Assembly (NCBI GenBank): GCA_027486405.1
Contig: JAIXPD010000014.1
Coordinates: 83,962 to 147,961 of the forward strand
Reading direction: 5' to 3'
DNA length: 64,000 nucleotides
Source: Azospirillum sp.
GTDB taxonomy: Bacteria; Pseudomonadota; Alphaproteobacteria; Azospirillales; Azospirillaceae
Below, in pieces: positions 1-10,939 of the stretch; the first letter of the stretch is position 1; each line of letters opens with the position of its first letter. The position numbers were made by a program, and so were the translations under genes. The notes below the pieces were generated by a model, which worked only from the letters and a program-made list of their open reading frames with translations, was not told where the DNA came from and did no database searches.

Positions 1-1200
1 CACGGCGGGCCAGGGCAGCCCCTTCAACGGGTTGCGGTCTTCGCGGCCCAGCATCGCGTCGGCGATGGTCATGCCGAGATGGGTGGACAGTTGCGCGCCG
101 TGACCGGAATAGCCCATGGCGTACCACAGCCCGTCCTGTTGGCCCGCGCGCGGGTAACGGTCGCTGGTCATGTCGACCAGACCGCCCCAGCAATACTGAA
201 TGTCCACGCTGGCGATCTGCGGGAAGATCCGCGCCATGTTGGCGCGCAGGATCGCTCCGCTCTTGGCGTCCGACCGCTGGTCGGAGGCGGCGGAGAAACG
301 CGCGCGCCCGCCGAAGATCAAACGCCGGTCGGGTGACAGGCGGAAATAGTTGCCGATGTTCATCGAGGTGACGTAGGTGCGGTTCCCCGGCACCACCGAG
401 GCGATTTCGGCGTCGGACAACGGGCGAGTGGCGATGATGAAGCTGCCGACCGAAATGATCCGGCGGCGGAAATGGCTGAAATTCGGCGTGGTGTAGGCCC
501 CGGTGGCGATCAGCACCTCGTTGGCGGTGATGGTCCCGCGCCCGGTGGCCAGGGTGTGGCGACCGCCCGCGCGGGTGATGCCGGTGACGGCGGCGTTCTC
601 CACCAAAACGGCACCATGGCGCTGGGCCGCGTCCGCCAGCCCGACGACAAAGCGCCCCATGTGCATCATCGCGCTTTTGCGCGACAGCATCGCTCCGTGG
701 AACGGTGATCCGATCTCCCCTGTCAAATCGTCCGCGCTCAACAGCGCGGTGTCGGGATCGACCTCGCGGTTCACCGCCTCGAAATTGCGGGCGATGGCGT
801 CGAAATGGCCGGGTTTGGAGGCCAGCTTGAGCTTGCCCGCCCGGCGGAAATCACAGGCGATTCCCTCCTCCGCGATCAGCGTTTCCAAGGTGTCGATGGA
901 GTCATCGAACGCGCGGTAGAGCGCGATGGCGCGCTCCGTCCCCAAGGCGGTTTTGGCGGCGAGGAAGCTGTGGGCAAGGCCGTTGTTCAGGTGGCCGCCG
1001 TTGCGCCCGGAGGCGCCGGACCCGATGCGGCCCGCCTCCAGCACGATCACCCGCGCCCCGGCCTTTGCCAGTTGGCGGGCCGCCCCCAGACCGGTGAAGC
1101 CCCCGCCGACGATGGCGACGTCATAATGCCCCGACAGGGGGCCATCCACCCCACCCGAAAAAGCCGGGGCGGTGTCGTGCCAGTAGGAGACGAGTTTCAT
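1..1200 (-). CDS. FAD-dependent oxidoreductase (DAO / gamma-glutamylputrescine oxidase-like), 3' end truncated by window edge
   Basis: Reverse-strand reading from ATG at 1200 gives MKLVSYWHDTAPAFSGGVDGPLSGHYDVAIVGGGFTGLGAARQLAKAGARVIVLEAGRIGSGASGRNGG, an FAD-binding Rossmann motif; open to window start. Confidence 0.85.
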   Translation of the reverse strand, partial: MKLVSYWHDTAPAFSGGVDGPLSGHYDVAIVGGGFTGLGAARQLAKAGARVIVLEAGRIGSGASGRNGGHLNNGLAHSFLAAKTALGTERAIALYRAFDDSIDTLETLIAEEGIACDFRRAGKLKLASKPGHFDAIARNFEAVNREVDPDTALLSADDLTGEIGSPFHGAMLSRKSAMMHMGRFVVGLADAAQRHGAVLVENAAVTGITRAGGRHTLATGRGTITANEVLIATGAYTTPNFSHFRRRIISVGSFIIATRPLSDAEIASVVPGNRTYVTSMNIGNYFRLSPDRRLIFGGRARFSAASDQRSDAKSGAILRANMARIFPQIASVDIQYCWGGLVDMTSDRYPRAGQQDGLWYAMGYSGHGAQLSTHLGMTIADAMLGREDRNPLKGLPWPAV

Positions 1201-1257
1201 GCCGTTGGTCCTTTCCTCGCCGCCGGAAGCGGCCGCGTGACGCGAATGATCCGCCGG

Positions 1258-1926
1258 TTACAGCCCGACCACGCCGGGCAGGCCGGAAATGTCGGGAATC
1301 TCGACATAGCCATAGAAGGGGTTGGCCGGTTCATGGCCCCGGTTGACCCACACCTTGTTGCGGATCCCCAGATCATGGGCCGACATCAGGTCGTAACGGA
1401 AGGAGGAGGAGCAATGCAGGATGTCTTCCGGCCCGCAACCCAGCGTGTCGAACATGTATTCGAACGCCTTGAAGCGCGGCTTGTAGGCCTGGGCCTGTTC
1501 GGCGGTGTAAACGGCGTGGAAGGGCGCGCCCAGCTTTTCCACGTTCGACGGGATCTGCGCGTTCATCGCGTTGGACAGGATGACCAGCGGGATTTCCTTG
1601 GCAACCTTCGCCAGCCCCGCCGGAACGTCGGCGTGCGGCCCCCAGGTCGGCACCCGTTCATAGACCATCCGGGCGTCTTCGTCGCGGAAGGCGACGTTGT
1701 TGCGCTTGCAGGCGCGCTCAAGGGAGTTGTGCACGACCTCGGCGTAGGGCTTCCAATCGCCCATGATCTCGTCCAGACGGTAGGCGGCGAAATTCTTGAC
1801 GAACTCCGTCATGCGCGCCGCGTCGAGGACCGAACCGTACAGATCGCGCGCGGCCTCGGCCATCTGGAAGTTGATGAGCGTGCCGTAGCAATCGAAGGTG
1901 ATGTATTTCGGCCGGAACTGGGTCAT
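1258..1926 (-). CDS. HAD-family hydrolase, haloacid dehalogenase type II-like
   Basis: MTQFRPKYITFDCYGTLINFQMAEAARDLYG..., HAD motif FDCYGTL; internal start of ORF 1258..2307. Confidence 0.85.
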   Translation of the reverse strand: MTQFRPKYITFDCYGTLINFQMAEAARDLYGSVLDAARMTEFVKNFAAYRLDEIMGDWKPYAEVVHNSLERACKRNNVAFRDEDARMVYERVPTWGPHADVPAGLAKVAKEIPLVILSNAMNAQIPSNVEKLGAPFHAVYTAEQAQAYKPRFKAFEYMFDTLGCGPEDILHCSSSFRYDLMSAHDLGIRNKVWVNRGHEPANPFYGYVEIPDISGLPGVVGL

Positions 1927-2297
1927 GGCGGATTCCTTGGATATGGGACGCGGGGATGGCCGCGATGGGGGCGGAACATGCGGGCAGGGCGCGATCAAGC
2001 CTTGCCCCCCGATCCTAACGGCGATGCACCGCCCCGCCTGACCGAATTGCCCGGTGCGAAAGCACAATCTTCCGTTTCCGTCCGGGCGCTCAGCATTTGG
2101 TTGGGGGTGAGGCCCGCCGCCGCCCCGGCAAACCGGGCCTTCGCCCGCCATCGGCCGGGGCGGCGACCGGCCCCACGGCATAAGATGCGGTGGGCTACCG
2201 GCGCAAAGGTGGAAGATGTCGCGCCGGGTGCCGCCTTCAACACACGCCCCAGGGCGCTTGCTGCCACTCTGGACGGCAGAGGGTGAAAGGACGGCCC

Positions 2298-3197
2298 ATG
2301 AGCACACATTCCGTTGACAGTCTGGCGTTTGACTGTTTGGCCTTCGAGCCGACGCATCTCCCGGGCGCGGTTGCCCTGTCGCAACAGGCGCAATGGCCGC
2401 ACCGGCTGGAGGATTGGGCCTTGGCCCTGTCGCTCAGCCAGGGCGTGGTCGCCGTGGCCGCCCCCGGTTCCGACGGCGCGCGCGTGGTGGGAACCGCGCT
2501 GATGACGCCGTATGGTGAGGATGCCGCCACCATCAACATGGTGATCGTCGATGAATCGATGCGCGGTCGGGGGCTTGGCCGCCGCCTGATGGACGAGGTG
2601 ATGGCGCTGGCCGGATCGCGGCCCCTGCGCCTGATCGCCACCCGCGACGGGCTGCCGCTCTACGAAAAGCTGGGGTTCCGCGAGGTCGGGACGGTGGTGC
2701 AGCACCAGGGACCAGCCGAACCCGTGCCGCAGCCGGTGACGGAGGACGTCGCCCCGGCGGACGCCGCCGCCCTGCCCTCCCTGATCGCCGCCAGCCTGAC
2801 CGCGCTGGACCGGCACGCCTTCGGCGCGGATCGCAGCGCCCTGTTCACCCGCTTGGCCGAGGTGGCGCGCTTCGCGCTGTTGCGGCGCAACGGTGCGGTG
2901 GTCGGCTTTGCCGCGCTGCGCGATTTCGGCCGGGGCAAGGTCATCGGCCCGGTGGTCGCCCCCGACGCCGATGGGGCCAAGGCGCTGATCGCCTTTTTCC
3001 TGGCCGCCCATCCGGGCGGCTTCCTGCGGGTGGACACCACCGTCGACACCGGGCTTGGCCCCTGGTTGGCCGAACGCGGGCTGCGTCATGTCGGCGGCGG
3101 CATCGCCATGCGCCGCCCGGCCCCGCAGCCCGCCCCGACCGACACCCCCGCCACCCCCGTCATGACCTACGCGCTCGCCAGTCAGGCGCTTGGCTGA
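2298..3197 (+). CDS. GNAT family N-acetyltransferase
   Basis: MSTHSVDSLAFDC... with VIVDESMRGRGLGRRLMDEVMALAG acetyl-CoA binding motif. Confidence 0.8.
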   Translation: MSTHSVDSLAFDCLAFEPTHLPGAVALSQQAQWPHRLEDWALALSLSQGVVAVAAPGSDGARVVGTALMTPYGEDAATINMVIVDESMRGRGLGRRLMDEVMALAGSRPLRLIATRDGLPLYEKLGFREVGTVVQHQGPAEPVPQPVTEDVAPADAAALPSLIAASLTALDRHAFGADRSALFTRLAEVARFALLRRNGAVVGFAALRDFGRGKVIGPVVAPDADGAKALIAFFLAAHPGGFLRVDTTVDTGLGPWLAERGLRHVGGGIAMRRPAPQPAPTDTPATPVMTYALASQALG

Positions 3198-3210
3198 CCC
3201 GGAGACGACC

Positions 3211-4587
3211 ATGCTCAGCAATTCCTTGATCGAACTCGACCGCGCCCATCTGGTGCACCCGGTCGCCTCCTATCGCGGCCATGAAAAGGCGGGCGTGCGG
3301 GTGATAGCCTCGGCCTCCGGGGCCAGCGTCACCGACGCCTCGGGCCACACGCTGGTCGATGGTTTCGCCGGTCTGTGGTGCGTCAACGCCGGGTATGGCC
3401 AGCAAAGCCTGATCGACGCCGCCACGCGCCAATTGCAAATTCTGCCTTACGCCACCGGCTATTTCGGGCTGGGCAGCGAACCGGCGATCCGGCTGGCCGC
3501 CGCCTTGGCCGAACGCGCGCCCGGCGATCTGAACCACGTCTATTTCACCCTGGGCGGGTCGGACGCGGTGGACAGCACCATCCGTTTCATCCGCTATTAC
3601 TGGCGGGCCAAGGGTCAGCCCGACCGCGATCAGTTCATTTCGGTGGAGCAGGGCTATCACGGTTCGTCCACCACCGGGGCCGGTCTGACCGCCCTGCCCG
3701 CCTTTCACGCGGGTTTCGGTATTCCCTATGACTGGCAGCACAAAATTCCGTCGCACTATACCTACCGCAACCCGGTCGGCAGCGACCCGCAGGCGATCAT
3801 CGCCGCGTCGCTGGCGGCACTCGACGCCAAGATCGCCGAGATCGGCGGGCCGGAGCGGGTCGCCGCCTTCTACGCCGAACCGATCCAGGGGTCGGGCGGT
3901 GTGCTGGTTCCGCCCGACGGCTGGATGAAGGCGATGGCCGACCGCTGCCGCAGCCTGGGCATCCTGTTCGTCGCCGACGAGGTCATCACCGCCTTTGGCC
4001 GCACCGGCCCGCTCTTCGCCTGCGCCGACGACGGCGTGGTTCCCGATCTGTTGACCGCCGCCAAGGGCCTGACCTCCGGCTATGTGCCGATGGGGGCGGT
4101 GTTCCTGTCCGACGCGGTGTACAACACCATCGCCGACGCCGCCGGATCCGCCGCCGTCGGCCACGGCTACACCTACTCCGCCCACCCGGTCAGCGCGGCG
4201 GTCGGGCTGGAAGCCCTGCGGCTGTACGAAGGCGGCCTGCTGGAGAACGGCGTCAAGGCCGGGGCGCGGCTGATGGCCGGGCTGCACGCCCTGCGCGACC
4301 ACCCGCTGGTCGGCGACGTGCGCGGGCGCGGCATGCTGGCGGCGGTGGAACTGGTGGTGGACAAGGAGCGCAAGACGCCGCTGCCCGCCGCCGCCGAACC
4401 GGCCCGCCGCATCTTTGACCGCGCTTGGGCCAATGGCCTGGTCATCCGCGCCTTTCCCACCGGCGTCTTGGGCTATGCCCCGCCGCTGTGCTGCACCGAC
4501 GACGACATCGACGCCATCCTGGAACGCACCGCGCAGACCCTGGACCAGACCCTGGAGGACCCGGAGGTGCGCCGCGTCCTGCGGTGA
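3211..4587 (+). CDS. Class III (omega) aminotransferase, PLP-dependent
   Basis: GLWCVNAGYGQ, YFTLGGSDAVDSTIRFIRYYW, FVADEVITAFGRTG, TAAKGLTSGYVPMGAV motifs. Confidence 0.9.
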   Translation: MLSNSLIELDRAHLVHPVASYRGHEKAGVRVIASASGASVTDASGHTLVDGFAGLWCVNAGYGQQSLIDAATRQLQILPYATGYFGLGSEPAIRLAAALAERAPGDLNHVYFTLGGSDAVDSTIRFIRYYWRAKGQPDRDQFISVEQGYHGSSTTGAGLTALPAFHAGFGIPYDWQHKIPSHYTYRNPVGSDPQAIIAASLAALDAKIAEIGGPERVAAFYAEPIQGSGGVLVPPDGWMKAMADRCRSLGILFVADEVITAFGRTGPLFACADDGVVPDLLTAAKGLTSGYVPMGAVFLSDAVYNTIADAAGSAAVGHGYTYSAHPVSAAVGLEALRLYEGGLLENGVKAGARLMAGLHALRDHPLVGDVRGRGMLAAVELVVDKERKTPLPAAAEPARRIFDRAWANGLVIRAFPTGVLGYAPPLCCTDDDIDAILERTAQTLDQTLEDPEVRRVLR

Positions 4588-4861
4588 GGCCATGCGGGGA
4601 GGACGCAAGTCCGGCGATATGCCGTGAAGGCCCCCGCTTCCGGTATTTTGTGCCGTCCGCCCCGGATGATTTAGAGACTAACGTCCGGCCCATCGGACAA
4701 CAATGGACGGGACAGAAGACCGGACCGCCGGACCACCTCCAGACCAGCCGGGCCATGGTCCCGACACCAACCTGACGCATCGGCGGGCGATCCCGCCAGA
4801 CCCGAAACGACCGGTCGGATCACAGCGTTTCCGGCGAGGTTTTTTGAGAGGAGTTGGAGCG

Positions 4862-5590
4862 TTGTCCAAGTCTCTGCTGGGCTTCAAATACCTGACCTTC
4901 GACGTCGTCGGCACCCTGATCGATTTCGAAGCCGGGATCAAAAACTGCCTGGGCGGGATCGGCGCGGAGGCTGGTGTCTCGGTGGACGGTGAAGAGGCCC
5001 TCGCCCTCTACCGCGCCGCGCGCTACACCGACCACGCCGATCTGTTCCCCGACGATCTGGTGCGCGTCTACTCCATCATCGCGCCGAAGCTGGGCTTGCC
5101 CACCGGGGTGGAACACGGCGAGCGCCTGCGGGATTCCGCCGCGCGCTGGGCCGGGTTCCCCGACAGCCAGGACGCGATGGCCCGCCTGGCCAAACGGTAC
5201 AAGCTGATCGCGATGACCAACGCCCGGCGCTGGGCCTTCACCCATTTCTCCACGGAACTGGGCGATCCGTTCCACGCCAGCTTCACCGCCGACGACACCA
5301 AGACCGAAAAACCCGATCCGGCCTTCTTCCATCACGTCTTCGATTTCGTCGGGCGGGAGGGCGGCAGCAAGGACGACATCCTGCATGTGGCCCAAAGCCA
5401 GTACCACGACATCGGAATTTCCCGGCAGCTTGGGATGACGAACTGCTGGATCCAGCGGCGGCACGCGCAAAAGGGCTATGGCGGAACCATCGAACCCGCC
5501 CAGTTCACCGAACCGGATTTCCATTTCCACTCGATGGCGGAGCTGGCCGACGCGGTGGACGCCGCCGCCGGGCGAATCGGCACCGCGTGA
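4862..5590 (+). CDS. HAD-family hydrolase, haloacid dehalogenase type II-like (second copy in cluster)
   Basis: LSKSLLGFKYLTFDVVGTLIDFEAG...; in ORF 4703..5590, likely TTG start. Confidence 0.75.
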   Translation: MSKSLLGFKYLTFDVVGTLIDFEAGIKNCLGGIGAEAGVSVDGEEALALYRAARYTDHADLFPDDLVRVYSIIAPKLGLPTGVEHGERLRDSAARWAGFPDSQDAMARLAKRYKLIAMTNARRWAFTHFSTELGDPFHASFTADDTKTEKPDPAFFHHVFDFVGREGGSKDDILHVAQSQYHDIGISRQLGMTNCWIQRRHAQKGYGGTIEPAQFTEPDFHFHSMAELADAVDAAAGRIGTA

Positions 5591-5677
5591 ATTGGCATCG
5601 CGTGAATTGGCACCAAGGCCCGGCCACATCGGACCGGATCGAAACAAACAACAACACCCGAACAGAATGAGGCTGAC

Positions 5678-7285
5678 ATGACGAAGACGCCTGAGACCTG
5701 GACCCGGACCGACGACGCGATGGTGGAAAACGCCATCCGGCGCGGGGCCAACCGCCGCGATCTGATGAAGATGCTGTTGGCGGGCGGGGTGTCCCTCGCC
5801 GCCGTTGACCTTGTTCTGGGCCGCGCCACCAGCGCGCTGGCCGCCACGCCGGTCAAGGGCGGGGCGCTGCGCGCCGCCGGCTGGTCATCCTCCACCGCCG
5901 ACACGCTGGACCCGGCCAAGGCGTCGCTGTCCACCGACTATGTGCGCTGCTGCGCCTTCTACAACCGCCTGACCTTCCTTGACCAGAGCGGCATCCCGCA
6001 AATGGAACTGGCCGAGAACATCGAATCGGCCGACGCCAAGGTCTGGACCGTCAGCCTGCGTCCGGGCGTGACCTTCCACAACGGCAAGTCGCTGACCGCC
6101 GACGACGTGGTGTTCTCGCTCAAGCGCCATCTCGATCCGGCGGTCGGGTCGAAGGTGGCGAAGATCGCCGCGCAAATGGCGGAGATCAAGGCGGTGGACC
6201 CGACCACCGTCCAAATCACGTTGGCCAGCCCGAACGCCGATCTGCCCACCATCCTGGCCATGCATCACTTCATGATCGTGGCCGACGGAACCACCGATTT
6301 CTCCAAGGGCAACGGCACCGGCGCGTTCACCTGCAAGACCTTCGAACCGGGCGTGCGGTCCATCGGCGTGCGCAACGGCAGCTATTGGAAGGGCGGGCCG
6401 AACGTCGACTCCTTCGAATTCTTCGCCATCAGCGACGACAACGCCCGCGTCAACGCCCTGCTGTCGGGTGACATCCATCTGGCCGCGTCGATCAACCCGC
6501 GCTCCACGCGTCTGGTGGACGGTCAAAAGGGCTTCTCGCTGTCCAAAACGACGTCCGGCAACTACACCAACCTCAACATCCGCATGGACATGGAGCCGGG
6601 CAGCCGCAAGGACTTCATCGATGGGATGAAGCATCTCGTCAACCGCGAGCAGATCGTGAAATCCGCCCTGCGCGGCTTTGGCGAGGTCGGCAACGATCAG
6701 CCGGTGTCCCCGGCCAACGCCTTCCACAACGCCGCGCTGAAGCCCAAGGCGTTCGACCCGGAACGGGCCAAGTCGCTGTTCCAGAAGGCCGGTGTGCTCG
6801 GTCAATCGATCCCGGTGGTGGCGTCGGACGCCGCGTCCTCCTCCATCGACATGGCGATGGTGATCCAGGCCGCCGGTGCGGAGATCGGCATGAAGCTCGA
6901 CGTCCAGCGCGTGCCGTCGGATGGGTATTGGAGCAACTATTGGCTGAAGGCCCCGATCCATTTCGGCAACATCAACCCGCGCCCGACGCCGGACATCCTG
7001 TTCTCGCTGCTCTACGCCTCCGAAGCGCCGTGGAACGAGAGCAAGTACAAGTCCGAACGCTTTGACAAGATGATGCTGGAAGCGCGCGGCACGCTCGACC
7101 TGGCCAAGCGCAAGATGATGTACAACGAGATGCAGGTGATGATCGCCGAAGAGGCCGGAACCATCATCCCCGCCTACATCTCCAACGCCGACGCGATTTC
7201 CGACAAGCTGAAGGGGCTTGCCCCGAGTCCGCTGGGTGGCATGATGGGCTACGCCTTTGCGGAGTATGTCTGGCTGGCTGCCTGA
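5678..7285 (+). CDS. ABC transporter substrate-binding protein (family 5, peptide/nickel type), Tat-like signal
   Basis: NRRDLMKMLLAGGVSLAAVDLVLG leader then LDPAKASLSTDYVRCC...VTFHNGKSLTADDVVFSLKR. Confidence 0.9.
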   Translation: MTKTPETWTRTDDAMVENAIRRGANRRDLMKMLLAGGVSLAAVDLVLGRATSALAATPVKGGALRAAGWSSSTADTLDPAKASLSTDYVRCCAFYNRLTFLDQSGIPQMELAENIESADAKVWTVSLRPGVTFHNGKSLTADDVVFSLKRHLDPAVGSKVAKIAAQMAEIKAVDPTTVQITLASPNADLPTILAMHHFMIVADGTTDFSKGNGTGAFTCKTFEPGVRSIGVRNGSYWKGGPNVDSFEFFAISDDNARVNALLSGDIHLAASINPRSTRLVDGQKGFSLSKTTSGNYTNLNIRMDMEPGSRKDFIDGMKHLVNREQIVKSALRGFGEVGNDQPVSPANAFHNAALKPKAFDPERAKSLFQKAGVLGQSIPVVASDAASSSIDMAMVIQAAGAEIGMKLDVQRVPSDGYWSNYWLKAPIHFGNINPRPTPDILFSLLYASEAPWNESKYKSERFDKMMLEARGTLDLAKRKMMYNEMQVMIAEEAGTIIPAYISNADAISDKLKGLAPSPLGGMMGYAFAEYVWLAA

Positions 7286-7395
7286 CGCCGTGGCGGACCG
7301 GGGTGCGGCGGGGCCTCGCCCCGCCCGTCCCCCCGGTCCACCTTCGCCCGTTCCGGCAACCCCTGCGGGGGCGCATCACCACGCGGAGGTCAGGC

Positions 7396-8346
7396 GTGAA
7401 AACACGCGTTCCATCCCTCATCCTCGGCCGGTTGTTCATCGCGTTGATCACGCTGACGATCGTGTCCTTCGCCGTGTTCTTCGCCACCACGCTGCTGCCC
7501 GGCGACACGGCCACCATCCTGTTGGGCCAATCGGCCACGCCGGAAGCCATCGCGGGCCTGCGCACGGCCATGCATCTGGACGAACCGGCCCTCTTGCGCT
7601 TTTTTTATTGGATCATCGGTCTGTTTCAGGGCGATCTCGGCACCTCCTACGCCAACCATGTGCCGGTGGCCACGCTGATCGGCGGACGCCTGCTCAACAC
7701 GCTGAAGCTGGCCGGTTTGACGACCCTGGTGTCGGTTCCGCTGGCGCTGACGTTGGGCATCACCGCCGCCATGTGGCGGCGCACGCTGTACGACCGCATC
7801 GTCACCATCGCCACCATCGGCATCATCTCCGTCCCGGAATTCGTGATCGCGACGTCGGCCGTGCTGGTCTTCGCGGTGTATCTGAAATGGCTGCCCGCCC
7901 TGTCCATCACCTACAATGTGGACAGCTTCGCCGGGCTGCTGCGGGCCTACGCCATGCCGGTCATCACCCTGACCTTTGGCGTGTCGGCGCAGATGATCCG
8001 CATGACCCGCGCCGCCGTGATCGAAACGATGAACACGCCCTATGTGGAAATGGCGCTGCTGAAAGGGGCGTCGCGCCCCCGGCTGGTGTTGCGCCACGCC
8101 TTGCCGAACGCGCTCAGCCCGATCGCCAACGCGGTGGCCCTGTCACTGTCCTATCTGGTCGGCGGGGTCATCATCGTCGAGACCATTTTCAACTATCCGG
8201 GCATTGCCAAGCTGATGGTGGACGCGGTGTCCACCCGTGACCTGCCGCTGATCCAATCCTGCGCGATGATCTTCTGCGTCGGCTATCTTCTGCTCATCAC
8301 CACCGCCGACATCGTCGCCATCCTGTCGAACCCGAGGCTCCGATGA
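7396..8346 (+). CDS. ABC transporter permease (DppB-like)
   Basis: Hydrophobic; GDLGTSYANHVPVATLIGGRLLNTLKL and HALPNALSPIANAVALSLSYLVGGVIIVETIFNYPG motifs; likely GTG start. Confidence 0.88.
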   Translation: MKTRVPSLILGRLFIALITLTIVSFAVFFATTLLPGDTATILLGQSATPEAIAGLRTAMHLDEPALLRFFYWIIGLFQGDLGTSYANHVPVATLIGGRLLNTLKLAGLTTLVSVPLALTLGITAAMWRRTLYDRIVTIATIGIISVPEFVIATSAVLVFAVYLKWLPALSITYNVDSFAGLLRAYAMPVITLTFGVSAQMIRMTRAAVIETMNTPYVEMALLKGASRPRLVLRHALPNALSPIANAVALSLSYLVGGVIIVETIFNYPGIAKLMVDAVSTRDLPLIQSCAMIFCVGYLLLITTADIVAILSNPRLR

Positions 8347-9197
8347 AGACACCCTCCCCCACCGGCACGCTGGCGGCGTGGTCCGGTTATCGGATCAATC
8401 TGGTCGGGTTGGTCAGCTTTTCCGTGGTTCTGTTCTGGGCGCTGATGGCGCTGCTGGCCCCCTACATCACGCCCCATTCGGTGGGCGCGATGATCGACAT
8501 GGATTATTTCGGGCCGATGCGGCCCGGCCTGTGGCTGGGGTCCGATTATCTGGGCCGGGACATGCTGTCGCGCGTCATCTTCGGTGCCCGCTACACCGTG
8601 GGCATTTCGCTGGCGGCGGTGTCGATCGCCTGTTTCACCGGCGTGGTGCTGGGCATGACCTCGGCGGTATTGGGCGGCACGGTGGACATGGTGGTCAGCC
8701 GCCTGCTCGACGCGATGAACTCCATCCCCTCCAAGCTGTTCGGCCTGATGGTGGTGGCGGCGGTGGGATCCTCCATCCCCGTGCTGATTTTGACGATGTC
8801 GGTGATCTACATCCCCGGATCCTACCGTTTCAGCCGGGCGCTGGCGGTCAACATCGACACGATGGATTTCATCATGGTCGCCCGCATCCGGGGCGAACGG
8901 CTGCCCTATCTGATCGGGTCGGAGATCCTGCCCAACATCATCGGCCCGGTGCTGGCCGATCTGGGGTTGCGCTTCGTCTTCATCGTTCTGCTGCTGTCGG
9001 GCCTGTCCTTCCTGGGGCTGGGGGTTCAGCCGCCCTTCGCCGATTGGGGCGCGCTGGTGCGCGAAAACATCGGCGGCCTGCCCTTTGCCGCCCCGGCGGT
9101 GATCGTGCCGTCGCTGGCCATCGCCTCGCTGACCATCAGCATCAACCTGCTGATCGACAATCTTCCGCAGAAGATCCGGGATCGGAGTGCTCCCTGA
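8343..9197 (+). CDS. ABC transporter permease (DppC-like)
   Basis: GSDYLGRDMLSRVIFGARYTVGISLAAV; ATGA overlap with upstream permease. Confidence 0.88.
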   Translation: MKTPSPTGTLAAWSGYRINLVGLVSFSVVLFWALMALLAPYITPHSVGAMIDMDYFGPMRPGLWLGSDYLGRDMLSRVIFGARYTVGISLAAVSIACFTGVVLGMTSAVLGGTVDMVVSRLLDAMNSIPSKLFGLMVVAAVGSSIPVLILTMSVIYIPGSYRFSRALAVNIDTMDFIMVARIRGERLPYLIGSEILPNIIGPVLADLGLRFVFIVLLLSGLSFLGLGVQPPFADWGALVRENIGGLPFAAPAVIVPSLAIASLTISINLLIDNLPQKIRDRSAP

Positions 9198-10846
9198 TGA
9201 CCAATCTCGTTGAAATCCGTGATCTGCGGGTCGAGGCCACCACCGATTCCGGCCGCCGGGTCGAGATCCTGAAGGGCATCACCCTGGACGTCGCGGCGGG
9301 CGAAACCGTCGCCTTCATCGGGGAAAGCGGGTCGGGCAAGACCACCGCCGCCATGACCCTGCTGGGGTACGCCCGTCCGGGCTGCCGGATGTCCGGCGGA
9401 TCGGTGCGCGTCGATGGCCGCGACATGGTCGCGCTGTCGGAAAAGGAACGGGCCACCCTGCGCGGGACCACGGTGGCCTATGTGCCGCAGAGCGCGGCGG
9501 CGGCCTTCAACCCCGCCGCGACCATCATGGATCAGGTCATCGAGGTGACGCAGATCCACAAGCTGATGCCGCCGGAGGAGGCGCGCCACCGCGCCGTGGC
9601 GCTGTTCCGCGCCCTGTCGCTGCCCAACCCTGACAGCATCGGCGACCGTTACCCCCATCAGGTGTCCGGCGGGCAGCTTCAGCGGTTGGCGGCGGCGATG
9701 GCGCTGATCGGCGACCCGAAGGTCGTGATCTTTGACGAGCCGACCACCGCGCTCGACGTCACCACCCAGGTGGAGGTTCTGCGCGCCTTCAAGGACGTGA
9801 CCGCCAAACGCCGGATCGCCTGCGTCTACGTCTCCCACGATCTGGCCGTTGTGGCCCAGATCGCCGACCGCATCATGGTGCTGCGCCACGGCGAGGTGCA
9901 GGAGATCGGCAACGTCGATGACATCCTGCACCGCCCGACCCACCCCTACACCAAGGAACTGCTGCACGCCTTCCACCCCGACGGCGGCGGGCGGGTGGTG
10001 CCGACCACCACCTCCCACACCGAACCGCTGCTGGACATCAGCATGCTGAGCGCCGGTTACGGCCCGCCCCAGCCGAACGGCAAGCCGCTGGTGCTGGCGG
10101 TCAAGGGGGTGAGCCTTCAGGTGAAGCCGGGGACCAATCTGGGCATCATCGGCGAATCCGGCTGCGGGAAATCGACGCTGGCCCGCGCCATCGCCGGGAT
10201 CCTGCCCGCCTGCGACGGAACCATCCAGTTCAACGGACGGGATCTGTGGCAGAGCGCGCGGCAACGATCGCGCGAACAGCTCCGCGACCTGCAAATCGTT
10301 TTCCAGCACGCCGACACCGCGCTGAATCCGGCCAAATCCATCGAAGACATTCTGGGCCGCCCGCTGACCTTCTATCACGGCCTGCGCGGCAAGGCGCGCG
10401 ACGCCCGCATCGACGCGCTGCTGGACATGGTGCGGTTGCCCCGCGCCCTGCGCCACCGCCGCCCGGCGGAATTGTCGGGCGGGCAGAAACAGCGGGTGAA
10501 TTTCGCCCGCGCGCTGGCCGCCGAACCCAAGCTGATCCTGTGCGACGAGATCACCTCCGCCCTCGACACCGTGGTCGCGGCGGCGATCATCGATTTGCTG
10601 AAGGAATTGCAACGCGAGTTGGGGCTGTCCTATGTCTTCATCAGCCATGATCTGTCGGTGATCGAGGCGATCTGCGACGAGATCGTGGTGATGTACCGGG
10701 GCCAGACGGTGGAAACCATCATCCCCGCCGAACGGCAGGAACCGCAGCACCCCTATTCGCGTCTGCTGTTTTCCTCGGTCCCCAAGCTGGACCCGACGTG
10801 GCTCGACACGCTCAATCTGGATGCGGACCGGATGCGGCTGGCGTGA
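9197..10846 (+). CDS. ABC transporter ATP-binding protein, DppD-DppF fusion
   Basis: Two Walker A motifs (GESGSGKTT, GESGCGKST) and two signature motifs (VSGGQLQR, LSGGQKQR). Confidence 0.9.
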   Translation: MTNLVEIRDLRVEATTDSGRRVEILKGITLDVAAGETVAFIGESGSGKTTAAMTLLGYARPGCRMSGGSVRVDGRDMVALSEKERATLRGTTVAYVPQSAAAAFNPAATIMDQVIEVTQIHKLMPPEEARHRAVALFRALSLPNPDSIGDRYPHQVSGGQLQRLAAAMALIGDPKVVIFDEPTTALDVTTQVEVLRAFKDVTAKRRIACVYVSHDLAVVAQIADRIMVLRHGEVQEIGNVDDILHRPTHPYTKELLHAFHPDGGGRVVPTTTSHTEPLLDISMLSAGYGPPQPNGKPLVLAVKGVSLQVKPGTNLGIIGESGCGKSTLARAIAGILPACDGTIQFNGRDLWQSARQRSREQLRDLQIVFQHADTALNPAKSIEDILGRPLTFYHGLRGKARDARIDALLDMVRLPRALRHRRPAELSGGQKQRVNFARALAAEPKLILCDEITSALDTVVAAAIIDLLKELQRELGLSYVFISHDLSVIEAICDEIVVMYRGQTVETIIPAERQEPQHPYSRLLFSSVPKLDPTWLDTLNLDADRMRLA

Positions 10847-10855
10847 CACGCCCAA

Positions 10856-10890
10856 CCCCGCCCGGCGGAACCGCCGGGCGGGGCTTTTTT
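10856..10890 (+). terminator. Rho-independent terminator after the ABC transporter operon
   Basis: CCCCGCCCGGCGG-AA-CCGCCGGGCGGGG followed by CTTTTTT. Confidence 0.9.
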
Positions 10891-10939
10891 CGTTTCAGAC
10901 CCTCGGCGCTTTCAGAACCATCATCGGGTTGGACGCCGT